Source of the DNA: DASXMT01 sp963803065
GTDB taxonomy: Bacteria; Actinomycetota; Acidimicrobiia; Acidimicrobiales; RAAP-2
Direction: 5' to 3'
Length of the DNA: 64,000 nt
NCBI GenBank assembly: GCA_963803065.1
Contig: CAWDKW010000010.1
Span: 1 to 64,000, forward strand
Below, piece by piece: positions 41,870-50,297 of the stretch. The notes under the pieces are model-generated. The model had not been told where the DNA came from. It ran no database searches and saw nothing but the letters and a program-made list of their open reading frames with translations. Every line of letters starts with the position of its first letter. The stretch's first letter is position 1. The position numbers and the translations under genes were made by a program.

Positions 41870-43656
41870 CCCCCGACGGCGCCGAGCCCGTCGGTCGCCG
41901 GCACCCGATGAGGACGTTGTGGGCACGGCATCGCTCACGGTGGACCCTGCCTCTGGTCATCATCGTGATCATCATCGTCGTGGCTGCGGTGGACCACATC
42001 GAGGCCAAGCGGATCAGCCAGGTCGACCGGCCACCCCCGTCGAGCCTGGTGTCGGTGAGCGGGGGATCGACGACCGTGGACCTGGAACAGGGAATGGCCG
42101 GGTTCAACCCGAACACGTCGGCCGGGGCGGCGTCGGCCACACCTACGGTCATGGCGTCGGTCCTCCCCAGCGCCTACATCATCAATCCGCAGCACCTGGC
42201 CGTGCCCAACGCCGCCCTCCTCCAGAGCGTCGAGGTGATCAAGCCTGCCCCCCTGACCATCTCGTATGTGATCAATCCGAAGGCGGTGTGGTCGGACGGG
42301 ACGCCGGTCAGCGCCCAGGACTTCATCTACGCCTGGGAGTCGCAACGGGGCGTCGGTGACGACATCGACGGGAAGCCCTTCGACGTCGCCTCAACCCTCG
42401 GGTACCGCGACATCGACTCGGTAACGGCGAGCCCCGACGGGAAGACGGTGACGGTGCTGTTCGGGACGCCGTTCACCGACTGGCGGGTGCTGTTCTCGAA
42501 CATGGTGCCCGCCCACATCGCCGAGGAGGTGGGTTGGAACAGCGGGTTTCAGACTTTCAATCCGGCTCGCGACCTGTCGGCCGGGCCGATGACCATCCAG
42601 TCGGTGTCTCCCGACGGGACGGTTGTCCTCGTCCCGAACGACAAGTGGTGGGGGCCCAAGCCGAACCTGTCCCAGGTGGTGGTCAAGCAGAACCAGAGCT
42701 CGGCGTCGTGGATCGGCTCGTTGTCCCACAGCAACGGAACAGTCAGCCAGCCAACTGGCTTCGACCTGGCCGATCTCAATCGGGTCACCTCGCTGCCCAA
42801 CGTGCAGAGCAAGATCGGGAGCTCGATGACCTTCTTGCAGCTCGAATTCAACGTGAAGAGCCCGATGACCGGGGCGACGGTGGTCCGCCAGGCGATCGCC
42901 CACGCCCTCGACCGGTCCAAGCTGCTGACCGACGTGTTCGGCTCGATGCAGGCGGCGCCGGCTCTGGACAACGACCATCTGGCCGTGAACAGCCAGCCCC
43001 AGTACGCCGCATCGACGGCGGCGGCACCGTATAGCTCCAGCGATGTCGCCGCGTCGGCCCGACTCCTGGCCGCGGCCGGCTACACCCGGTTCGCGTCGGG
43101 GCCCTATGAGGACGTCTCGGGCCGACCCCTGCAGCTCAAGATGGCGGTGGAGACGGGGGACCCATGGACCGCCGAGTTGGCCACGTTGATCGCGGCACAG
43201 CTCGATGCGGCCGGGATCGAGGTGGTCGTCGTGCCGGTGGACGGGGCAAAGGGCATGTCCGATGCGGCCCGGGCCAACAGCTACGACATGGCCCTCGTGT
43301 CCCGGACGGCGAGCACCTTTTTGACCAGCACCCTGGCCTGGTACTCCGCCCAACTGGGGCTGCCCGGGACTGATGGGTCCGAGGACTGGAGCAACTTCAT
43401 GGACCCCACGGTCGACCAGCTCTTTCGCCAGGCCAGCGTCGAGCTCAACCCGGTCAAGGGTGCGACCTACTACGGCCAGATCGATGACGAGCTGTGGAAC
43501 GAGATGGTCGCCCTCCCGCTCTTCCAAGAACCGGCGTTCCTGGCTCACGGTGTCCAGATCGGGACCGTGCAGTACAACCCGTCGAGCACCGGATTGCTCT
43601 GGAACGTCAGCGACTGGACCGCCCTGAAGCCGAAGCCGGCCAAATCGGGGAGCTAG
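41866..43656 (+). CDS. membrane-anchored family-5 substrate-binding protein (LpqW/DppA-like), no transporter partner
   Basis: 596 residues. A basic N-terminus and one membrane helix (LPLVIIVIIIVVAAV, residues about 28-46) anchor an extracytoplasmic family-5 solute-binding fold: NPNTSAGAASAT, LPSAYIINP, VWSDGTPVSAQDFIYAWES, AGPMTIQSVSPDGTVVLVPND, RQAIAHALDR. There is no lipobox cysteine. No permease or ATPase gene is adjacent, and it is translationally coupled to secG. In mycobacteria the related orphan LpqW does not transport but regulates mannolipid synthesis; a similar role is possible but inferred. Confidence 0.8.
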   Translation: MTPDGAEPVGRRHPMRTLWARHRSRWTLPLVIIVIIIVVAAVDHIEAKRISQVDRPPPSSLVSVSGGSTTVDLEQGMAGFNPNTSAGAASATPTVMASVLPSAYIINPQHLAVPNAALLQSVEVIKPAPLTISYVINPKAVWSDGTPVSAQDFIYAWESQRGVGDDIDGKPFDVASTLGYRDIDSVTASPDGKTVTVLFGTPFTDWRVLFSNMVPAHIAEEVGWNSGFQTFNPARDLSAGPMTIQSVSPDGTVVLVPNDKWWGPKPNLSQVVVKQNQSSASWIGSLSHSNGTVSQPTGFDLADLNRVTSLPNVQSKIGSSMTFLQLEFNVKSPMTGATVVRQAIAHALDRSKLLTDVFGSMQAAPALDNDHLAVNSQPQYAASTAAAPYSSSDVAASARLLAAAGYTRFASGPYEDVSGRPLQLKMAVETGDPWTAELATLIAAQLDAAGIEVVVVPVDGAKGMSDAARANSYDMALVSRTASTFLTSTLAWYSAQLGLPGTDGSEDWSNFMDPTVDQLFRQASVELNPVKGATYYGQIDDELWNEMVALPLFQEPAFLAHGVQIGTVQYNPSSTGLLWNVSDWTALKPKPAKSGS

Positions 43657-43728
43657 CGTGCGCTGCCGATCAGGCACGGTGGCTGCGCTACCATGCCAAA
43701 CGCCCGATGGACACATTCGGCACCACTC

Positions 43729-43812
43729 GTCGGAGTGGCGGAATAGGCAGACGCGCTAGCTTGAGGGGCTAGTGCCCGCAAGGGCGTGGGGGTTCAAGTC
43801 CCCCCTCCGACA
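43729..43812 (+). tRNA. tRNA-Leu (anticodon GAG)
   Basis: Acceptor GTCGGAG pairs perfectly with CTCCGAC, followed by discriminator A. Anticodon stem CTAGC/GCTAG encloses TTGAGGG, giving anticodon GAG. A long variable arm (TGCCCGCAAGGGCGT) marks class II. The CCA is not encoded. 84 nt. The region immediately downstream carries integration scars, so this tRNA was probably an attachment site. Confidence 0.97.
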
Positions 43813-43874
43813 CTGCGAAATACCTGGGGAAGCTCTTGGCGGAGGCCGCTGGGCACAGAGGCTCAAGAGGGCGG

Positions 43875-43894
43875 TTGCCAACACTTTGCCAACA
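43875..43894 (+). repeat. paired TTGCCAACA direct repeats, possible integrase arm sites
   Basis: TTGCCAACA occurs at 43875-43883 and 43886-43894, spaced 11 bp (one helical turn), 63 bp after the tRNA-Leu gene and ahead of an integrase remnant. Short phased direct repeats near an attachment site are typical arm-type sites of tyrosine recombinases. Confidence 0.5.
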
Positions 43895-43914
43895 TGATTT
43901 TTCGAGGGGGTCGG

Positions 43915-44160
43915 GTGGCCGAATCCGAAAGGGCAGACGAAGTGGTCCCGTTGGTTCTTGTGGCCATTGGCAAACATCCCCTTGGTGTCGTGGAGGCCGA
44001 CCTAGTTGCTGAAACCGAACTCGACCCCGAATGGCTCCGGGTCGTGTTGGCTAGAGCCAACGAGCGGAATCTCGCGTCACTTGAATACAACGAAGATGGC
44101 CGGCCCGGAAAATGGAGACTCACCCCCGATGGCGTCGAGCTAACCCAGGGACCCAGCTAG
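43915..44160 (+). CDS. small winged-helix-like protein of unknown function
   Basis: 81 residues from GTG 43915, which has GAGGGGG 4 nt upstream; ATG 43894 would add seven residues. The pattern of helix, helix, then a beta-hairpin (VLVAIGKHPLGVVEADLVAET, WLRVVLARANERNLAS, GKWRLTPDGVEL) resembles a DNA-binding winged helix. Codon use is less G/C-biased than the core genes. It lies between the tRNA attachment site and the integrase relic, so it may be an excisionase-like or cargo gene of a lost element. Its 3' end overlaps the relic tail to tail. Confidence 0.55.
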   Translation: MAESERADEVVPLVLVAIGKHPLGVVEADLVAETELDPEWLRVVLARANERNLASLEYNEDGRPGKWRLTPDGVELTQGPS

Positions 44161-44290
44161 AAGTCCAATCAGGCGCTCCCCAGCAGCCTCTGACATTCCC
44201 GGCATCAAGTGTTGATAGACCTCCATCGTGATGGTGGTCGAGGAGTGGCCCAGGATTTCGGCTACCACCTTCGGAGGTTCCACGGCTGCC
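44140..44290 (-). pseudogene. C-terminal remnant of a tyrosine recombinase (phage integrase)
   Basis: On the minus strand the frame ending at 44140 reads VVAEILGHSSTTITMEVYQH and then LMPGMSEAAGERLIGLLAG before a TAG. This includes the box-II His (LGHSS) and the nucleophile Tyr (VYQH). Immediately upstream ASPMLAAVEPPK matches the HxxR helix region, but a stop interrupts it and the HxxR motif is lost. The rest of the enzyme is missing. Its position next to tRNA-Leu marks a decayed integrated element. Confidence 0.75.
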
Positions 44291-44395
44291 AACATCGGCG
44301 ACGCTCACCGAACCATGCTGGTAGGTACCGGCTCCGAAGCCACTGTGTGCCGTGAGCAGATGCGGATTGGGCTCCGCGCCCGCTCCGGTCTGTGT

Positions 44396-45697
44396 TCAGT
44401 TGTGCACATCGATCGAGGCCGTGGCAGTCTCGCCTGGACCGGTCTCTTCCGAGGTGACGGGACTCGTCGTGTTCACGATGTGGCCCATCCGGGTACCGAT
44501 GAGGGACACCTGGATCGTGCAATGGGATGACTTGCTGAGCGTGACGCGGGACACGTTGATCGACGAAGACCCGGGGGTGTCAATCGCCCCCCCGCAGCCA
44601 TCGTGAATGAAGTAGTTGGTCACCGCAAGTCCGTTTGGCAGGGGGTCTGTGAACGCCACGCCGTTCAGTGACACCTCGGTATTTGGGTTCGAGAGGACGA
44701 AAGTGACGAATGTCCCGTTATCGATAAGAATCTGCTTATTGTTGAACGACTTGTCGAGTGTCGGGGGACTCAGACCGTAGGTGATCGTGACCCGCCCATT
44801 GCCGTCGTGCACGCCGTTCTGCATCCTCGCGCTGGGGTCGGAGGCGGGAACGTGGCCGGACCCGCCGCCGCCGCCGCCGCCAAGTTGCGCGTTATCGCCA
44901 CCGCTGCCTCCGCCACCTCCGTACCATCCGCCTCCTCCACCGGCACCGCCGAAGACCGTGAATGGCGGGTCGCTACCTCCCTTGCCACCTTGACCCGCGC
45001 TCCCCGGGTCGCCATTCAGGATCCCTGCTGAGCCACCCGTGTTCTGAGTGCCGCCTCCGCCCTGAAAGTTCCTACACGGGCTTCCGGGGTCGCCCACCAC
45101 GCCTCCGCCCGTTCCTCCGATGCACTTCTCGATGTCGCCGCCACCGCCGCCACCGCCTCCTGCCACCACGACGCGACGGGCGAGGCTGTCGCCTCCCACG
45201 CGCACGTCGGAAGCACCACCTCCGCCCCCGCCGTTGCCACCTTCTGGGCACCGGGGCTGGTCGACGTGGCCGCAGTCGGGACTGGGCCTGGGGGTCATGC
45301 CGTGACGGCTGGCCCCGCCGCCGTTGAACCCGCCGGGGGCATCGAGAACGCGAGCCGGTTGCCCACCGACAAAGACGGTGAGCTCCTCACCGGTGGTGAC
45401 GGGAATCGTGGCGGTCGCCATGCCGCCCTTCCCGCCTGCGACGCTGACTGGGGAGTCTCCGGCTTCTCGGGACGACCCGCCCTGGGCACCGAGAGCCTCG
45501 ATCGTCACCAGGGTGACGCCTGCGGGCACGTGGAAGAACTGCTGATGGCCCACGAAGGAGAACGTCTTGGTCACCGCCGCGGTGCCGGCACGAGGCGCCG
45601 CCGCAGATAGCGAGCCGATCGAGGCTAGACCCGAAGCAAGAGTCGCCGCTCCGATCACGGCCAGACGACGAGTGCGCAGATGCTTCAGGCGTGACAT
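44396..45697 (-). CDS. secreted glycine-rich surface protein with DUF11-like C-terminal domain
   Basis: 433 residues. N-terminal signal peptide (basic LKHLRTRRL, hydrophobic AVIGAATLASGLASIG, cleavage near SAAAPRA). Residues about 45-310 form a glycine-rich domain with long Gly runs and the pattern FVVPAGVT-like (FHVPAGVTLVTIEALGAQGG), followed by GGKGGMATATIPV. Residues about 320-430 resemble DUF11/isopeptide surface repeats (SLNGVAFTDPLPNGL, TSEETGPGETA). No sortase motif or anchor helix. Probably an exported, possibly surface-associated protein; function unknown. G+C and codon use are lower than in the core. Confidence 0.75.
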   Translation of the reverse strand: MSRLKHLRTRRLAVIGAATLASGLASIGSLSAAAPRAGTAAVTKTFSFVGHQQFFHVPAGVTLVTIEALGAQGGSSREAGDSPVSVAGGKGGMATATIPVTTGEELTVFVGGQPARVLDAPGGFNGGGASRHGMTPRPSPDCGHVDQPRCPEGGNGGGGGGASDVRVGGDSLARRVVVAGGGGGGGGDIEKCIGGTGGGVVGDPGSPCRNFQGGGGTQNTGGSAGILNGDPGSAGQGGKGGSDPPFTVFGGAGGGGGWYGGGGGSGGDNAQLGGGGGGGSGHVPASDPSARMQNGVHDGNGRVTITYGLSPPTLDKSFNNKQILIDNGTFVTFVLSNPNTEVSLNGVAFTDPLPNGLAVTNYFIHDGCGGAIDTPGSSSINVSRVTLSKSSHCTIQVSLIGTRMGHIVNTTSPVTSEETGPGETATASIDVHN

Positions 45698-46058
45698 GTC
45701 CCCCCCGGCGACCTGGTGTGCTTGTGACAGTACAGGAGCCAGAGAGAACTGTCTTCGCCCCCAAAAGCGGTGCCTTCGCCTGAGGTCAGGCGTCCTCGCG
45801 GTTCTCAGACGTCATTTCGGGTAATCCCTTAGTTGTCCCTCATCTCGGTTCGACGTTGGTCACCGTTACCGAGCTGATCCGTGAGAAGTGATGAAACAGG
45901 ATGAGTCGCTGACCGGTGACGACCTTGAGCTCGAGATGGACAATCCGCCCTGCGGCCGGTTCGCCACAATCCCTGAGTGCACCGATTATGCGGAACTAGC
46001 ACTCCGGTCGGCGTCGTAGATTGCTCGCTCCCGCTTCGCATAGCGCCACCTACTTAGC
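45698..46058. other. intergenic region, about 360 bp, no gene seen
   Basis: Contains a small perfect inverted repeat CGCCTGA-GG-TCAGGCG (45778-45793). Should hold the promoter of the glycine-rich protein gene near its right side of 45698. No open frame has family similarity or good codon use. Confidence 0.4.
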
Positions 46059-46500
46059 TTAGATCTTCAGTACGCGCTCGGCGTTGCCGTGGCAGATGAG
46101 CTCGCGGTCCGCGCCGGTCAGGGGGGCCGCGTCGATGAATGCCACCGCTTCATCGTTGCGCTGGTAGGAGTAGTCGACGGCGAACATGATGCGATCCGCT
46201 CCCATGGCCAGTTGCGTCCACAACAACGCACCAGCGTCGTTGACTCCTGATGTCGTCACAGATCGGGCGGTCACGGAGCTCGGTTGTGTGGCGCCCTGAT
46301 CAACGGACACACCCATGGTGTCCACCTCGACGAACAGAGGTTCTCGGACTTCGGCCACGACGTCATTGGCCCTCCGGGCCGTTGCGATGGCAGTCGAGGT
46401 GTCAGTGAGGGCCTGGAGCCCGGGCGAGGTCGGCGAGCGCCCTGGCTGTCCATCTCGTCCAGACGAATAGAAGCTCGCCTCAAAGCGCTGAAGATTCCGG
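46059..46500 (-). pseudogene. amidohydrolase family 2 (metal-dependent decarboxylase type) remnant
   Basis: Pieces of an amidohydrolase_2 enzyme in two frames. One frame has TSPGLQALTDTSTAIATARRAND (around 46350-46430), the usual N-terminal third. After a break a second piece reads ADRIMFAVDYSYQ, AVAFIDAAPLTGADRELICHGNAERVLKI (46060-46200), the C-terminal metal-site and tail. The middle of the roughly 330-residue enzyme is gone, so it is a deletion pseudogene. Relatives are 5-carboxyvanillate and dihydroxybenzoate decarboxylases. Confidence 0.7.
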
Positions 46501-46598
46501 CTTGATCTGATCGCACTACGCCGCCTTTCTCACCAAGGTAACGATCCCAATGGCATGCCGCCTGTCGCCTGCCCACGGGACCAAGATACGGTTGCGAA

Positions 46599-47933
46599 GT
46601 GGATCAGGTACCGGTAGCGCTGACAACCAAGACCGCTCCTGGGCCAGCATGGATCCAGGTCCCTGATCCCAGACCGGCGACCGCTCCCGAGTACTTCCAC
46701 GTGCTGGCGAAGCCCACTGGTCCCATCTGCAATCTCGACTGTGAGTACTGCTTTTTCCTGTCCAAGGAGGCGCTCTACCCCGGCGATCGCTTCCGGATGT
46801 CCGATGAGCTGCTCACCGCCTACGTACGCCAGCTCCTGGAATCCCACGTCTCTGCCCCCGAGGTCACGGTCGCCTGGCAGGGTGGCGAGCCCACGCTTAT
46901 GGGGGTCGATTTCTTCCGCCGGGCGATCGACCTTACCGAACGGTTCCGCCGGCCGGGCCAACGGGTGCAGCACACCATTCAGACAAACGGCACCCTGCTC
47001 ACCGATGATTGGTGCGAGCTTCTCGCCGACCATCGGTTTCTGGTGGGACTGAGCGTTGACGGCCCCCCCGAGGTGCACGACCGTTACCGGGTCGACAAGC
47101 GAGGGAACCCGTCGTCGGAGAGGGTGCTACGAGGATTCAACCTGCTCAAGAAGCACGACGTGGAGTTCAACATCTTGTGCACGGTGAACGCCGCGAACCA
47201 GGACCGTCCGCTTGAGGTCTACCGTTACTTCCGCGATGAACTCGGTGCGCAGTTCATCCAGTTCATCCCCATCGTGGAGCGTGACAACGACTCAGGATTT
47301 CAGGAGGGAGACCAGGTCACCGGGCGCTCGGTCGATCCGAATGCCTGGGGCAGGTTCCTTATCAGCGTCTTCGACGAGTGGCTCCGACACGACGTGGGCA
47401 CCGTTTTCATTTCTCATTTCGACGCGGCGCTCGCCTCCTGGCTGGGGGTCCCCCCGGCGCTCTGCGTCTTCGCCGAGACGTGCGGCAACGCGGTGGCTCT
47501 CGAACACAACGGCGACCTGTATTCGTGTGACCATTTCGTGGAGCCTGGCTATCTCCTGGGCAACATCTTCGACACCCACATGGTCGACCTCATGGCGTCG
47601 GCTCAGCAGCGCTCGTTCGGAAATGACAAGCGGGACTCCTTGCCGCAATACTGCCGGAAATGCTCGGTCCGCTTCGCCTGCAACGGAGAATGTCCCAAGA
47701 ACCGCTTCACGCGTGCGCCAGACGGCGAACTCGGACTCAACTACCTGTGTGCCGGCTACAAGGCGTTCTTCGGGCACATCGATGGAACCATGCGGCTGAT
47801 GACTGACCTGGTGCGCCAGGGCCGGTATGCAGACGAGGTCATGGCGATGTTTGCCCAGGCCGGCCGCAACGATCCCTGTCCATGCGGGAGTGGCCGCAAG
47901 GCCAAGGCCTGCCACCAACGCCCACCCTCGTAG
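46599..47933 (+). CDS. anaerobic sulfatase-maturating radical SAM enzyme with SEC-C tail
   Basis: Radical SAM enzyme that oxidises the active-site Cys (or Ser) of sulfatases to formylglycine without oxygen. 444 residues from GTG 46599. Radical SAM cluster CNLDCEYC near residue 44, then AWQGGEPTLMG and QTNGTLL; SPASM auxiliary-cluster cysteines in LCVFAETCGNAVALE, SCDHF, YCRKCSVRFACNGECP and LCAGY. The C-terminus ends with a SEC-C metal-binding motif (DPCPCGSGRKAKACH), often added to bacterial enzymes as an interaction tag. The sulfatase gene begins 21 bp downstream, its likely client. Confidence 0.9.
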   Translation: MDQVPVALTTKTAPGPAWIQVPDPRPATAPEYFHVLAKPTGPICNLDCEYCFFLSKEALYPGDRFRMSDELLTAYVRQLLESHVSAPEVTVAWQGGEPTLMGVDFFRRAIDLTERFRRPGQRVQHTIQTNGTLLTDDWCELLADHRFLVGLSVDGPPEVHDRYRVDKRGNPSSERVLRGFNLLKKHDVEFNILCTVNAANQDRPLEVYRYFRDELGAQFIQFIPIVERDNDSGFQEGDQVTGRSVDPNAWGRFLISVFDEWLRHDVGTVFISHFDAALASWLGVPPALCVFAETCGNAVALEHNGDLYSCDHFVEPGYLLGNIFDTHMVDLMASAQQRSFGNDKRDSLPQYCRKCSVRFACNGECPKNRFTRAPDGELGLNYLCAGYKAFFGHIDGTMRLMTDLVRQGRYADEVMAMFAQAGRNDPCPCGSGRKAKACHQRPPS

Positions 47934-47954
47934 AGAACGACCAAAGGGAGACAC

Positions 47955-50279
47955 GTGAACTCGGACCCACAGAAGTTGGAGCGGCAGGACTCTCTCCCGT
48001 TTCCCCCGCCGCCACCGCCCGGCACGGTCGGCCTCACGATGCAAGAGTCGGTCTACGAGCAGCGGGTACAACCGCGCCCGCTCCCGGCTGACGCTCCGAA
48101 CATCCTCATCGTGTTGATGGACGACGCCGGCCCTGGCCAGCCGTCTACCTTCGGCGGCGAGATCAACACCCCGACCCTGGATCGCGTCCTCGGAGAGGGG
48201 ATCGGGTACAACCGGTTCCACACCACCGCCCTTTGCTCCCCAACTAGGGCGTCACTGTTGACCGGGCGCAATCATCACCGCGTCTGCACTGGGGTCATCG
48301 AGGAGTTCGCCAATGACTGGGACGCCTTCTCGGGGCGGATTCCGACGAGTACCGCCCTCGTATCAGAGGTGCTGAAGGACTACGGCTATGCCACGGGAGG
48401 ATGGGGCAAGTGGCACAACACGCCGACGATCGAGGCAGGCCCGACGGGCCCATTCGAGAACTGGCCGACCAGCCGAGGCTTCGAGTACTTCTACGGATTC
48501 CTGGCCGGTGAATCGTCGCAGTTCGAGCCCAACCTGGTGCGCAATACGACGTTCGTGCTGCCCACGAAGACGCCCGAAGAGGGATACCACCTGAACGAGG
48601 ACCTGGCGGACGATGCCATCAACTGGCTCCACAAGCACAAGGCGATGGCCCCCGACCGTCCGTTCTTCATGTACTGGGCCAGCGGGGCGGTTCACGGGCC
48701 TCACCACGCGCCAAAGGAGTACATCGACAAGTACCGGGGCAAGTTCGATGATGGGTGGGACGCCTACCGTGAGCGGGTGTTCGAGCGGGCCAAGGAGAAG
48801 GGTTGGATCCCTCCCGAGACACAACTCACCCCCCGTCACGAACAGATGGCGTCGTGGGACAGCATCCCAGAGAGCGAGCGGCCGTTTCAGAGCCGGTTGA
48901 TGGAGGTGTGTGCCGCCTATGGTGAGCACGCTGACCTTCAGGCCGGGCGTATCGTCGACGAGATTGAGGCACTCGGCTATGGCGACAACACCCTGATCTT
49001 CTACATCTGGGGCGACAACGGCACGTCAGCCCAGGGTCAGGCTGGCACGATCAGTGAGCTGGTGGCCCACAATGGCATCGTCACCACCATCGAGCAGCAA
49101 CTCGAAGCTCTTGAGGAACTGGGCGGCCTCGATGTCCTCGGTGGGCCGAAGAGCGACCCTATCTACCATTCAGGGTGGGCCTGGGCGGGGAGCACGCCCT
49201 ATAAGGGCACGATGATCCTGGCCGCCTATTTCGGCGGTAGTCGTAATCCGATGGCCATCCGGTGGCCCGCCCAGATCAAACCCGATGCCACGCCGCGGCC
49301 TCAGTTCCATCACTGCAACGATGTCGTCCCAACGATCTACGAGATCCTCGGCATCACACCACCCCGCGTGGTCAACGGTGTTCCTCAAGAGTCGCTCGAC
49401 GGCGTGAGCTTCGCCTACAGCTTCGACGACCCCACGGCCGAGGGACGATTGAAGACCCAGTACTTTGAGATACTCGGCAGCCGTGGTATCTACCACGACG
49501 GCTGGATGGCTTCGACGTTTGGTCCCCGTGTCCCCTGGGTTCGTGGACTGCCGCCCGGCATCTTCGAGTGGACGCCGGACAAGGACACCTGGGAGCTCTA
49601 CAACCTCGACGAGGACTGGAGCCAGGCCAACGACCTCGCGGCGGAGATGCCCGACAAGCTAGAACGACTGAAGGAGCTCTTCCTGATCGAAGCAGCAAGG
49701 AACAATGTCCTTCCCATCGGGGGAGGGCTCTGGATTCCACTGTTTCACCCCGAGCTACGCCCGGCTCCGCCATACAAGGAATGGACGTTCTTCGGCGACA
49801 CGGTCCGGGTGCCCGAGTTCTCCGCCCCAGCCCTGGGCACCAGGCCCAACGTCGTCACGATCGACGCCGTCATGCCCGCTGACAGCAACGGTGTGCTTTA
49901 CAAGTTGGGCGGTTTCTCGGGCGGCCTCACCTGCTTCGTGGAGGAGGGCATCCTGTGTTACGAGTACAACCTCTTCGAGATACAGCGGACCAAGATCCGT
50001 GCGCAGGAGAAGCTGCCGGTAGGTAAATTGCAGCTAGAGATTCAAACGAATCACCCGCAACCGATGCCTCGCGGTCCGCTGAACGTGACGATGAAGGTGA
50101 ATGGCGAACTGATTGCCGAAGGAACCGTACCTGTGACCTGTCCGATCGCGTTTACTGCCAACGAGTGTCTCGATTTCGGCATCTCGCTTGGATCGCCGGT
50201 GTCGCTCGACTACTACGACAAGGCGCCGTTCAAGTTCAACGGCACGATCGAGCGCGTCTCCGTAAGCTACGCCCCGTAG
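47955..50279 (+). CDS. type I sulfatase (arylsulfatase family), Cys-type
   Basis: Hydrolyses sulfate esters using a formylglycine nucleophile. 774 residues from GTG 47955 with AAGGGAG upstream. Metal motif ILIVLMDDAG (residues about 50-60), sulfatase signature CSPTRASLLTGR (Cys to be modified near residue 94), GGWGKWHN (catalytic Lys/His), and WGDNGTSAQG for the second metal site. The C-terminal 150 residues form a beta-rich domain found in large arylsulfatases (AslA group). No signal peptide, so the enzyme is probably cytoplasmic. Substrate unknown. Forms a two-gene operon with its maturase. Confidence 0.9.
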   Translation: MNSDPQKLERQDSLPFPPPPPPGTVGLTMQESVYEQRVQPRPLPADAPNILIVLMDDAGPGQPSTFGGEINTPTLDRVLGEGIGYNRFHTTALCSPTRASLLTGRNHHRVCTGVIEEFANDWDAFSGRIPTSTALVSEVLKDYGYATGGWGKWHNTPTIEAGPTGPFENWPTSRGFEYFYGFLAGESSQFEPNLVRNTTFVLPTKTPEEGYHLNEDLADDAINWLHKHKAMAPDRPFFMYWASGAVHGPHHAPKEYIDKYRGKFDDGWDAYRERVFERAKEKGWIPPETQLTPRHEQMASWDSIPESERPFQSRLMEVCAAYGEHADLQAGRIVDEIEALGYGDNTLIFYIWGDNGTSAQGQAGTISELVAHNGIVTTIEQQLEALEELGGLDVLGGPKSDPIYHSGWAWAGSTPYKGTMILAAYFGGSRNPMAIRWPAQIKPDATPRPQFHHCNDVVPTIYEILGITPPRVVNGVPQESLDGVSFAYSFDDPTAEGRLKTQYFEILGSRGIYHDGWMASTFGPRVPWVRGLPPGIFEWTPDKDTWELYNLDEDWSQANDLAAEMPDKLERLKELFLIEAARNNVLPIGGGLWIPLFHPELRPAPPYKEWTFFGDTVRVPEFSAPALGTRPNVVTIDAVMPADSNGVLYKLGGFSGGLTCFVEEGILCYEYNLFEIQRTKIRAQEKLPVGKLQLEIQTNHPQPMPRGPLNVTMKVNGELIAEGTVPVTCPIAFTANECLDFGISLGSPVSLDYYDKAPFKFNGTIERVSVSYAP

Positions 50280-50297
50280 CTACGTAAGAGTGAGCCG

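Noticed and set aside
43786..43914. Longer N-terminus of the winged-helix gene starting inside tRNA-Leu
   Set aside because: The frame begins within the tRNA gene; the GTG at 43915 with a good ribosome site is more likely.
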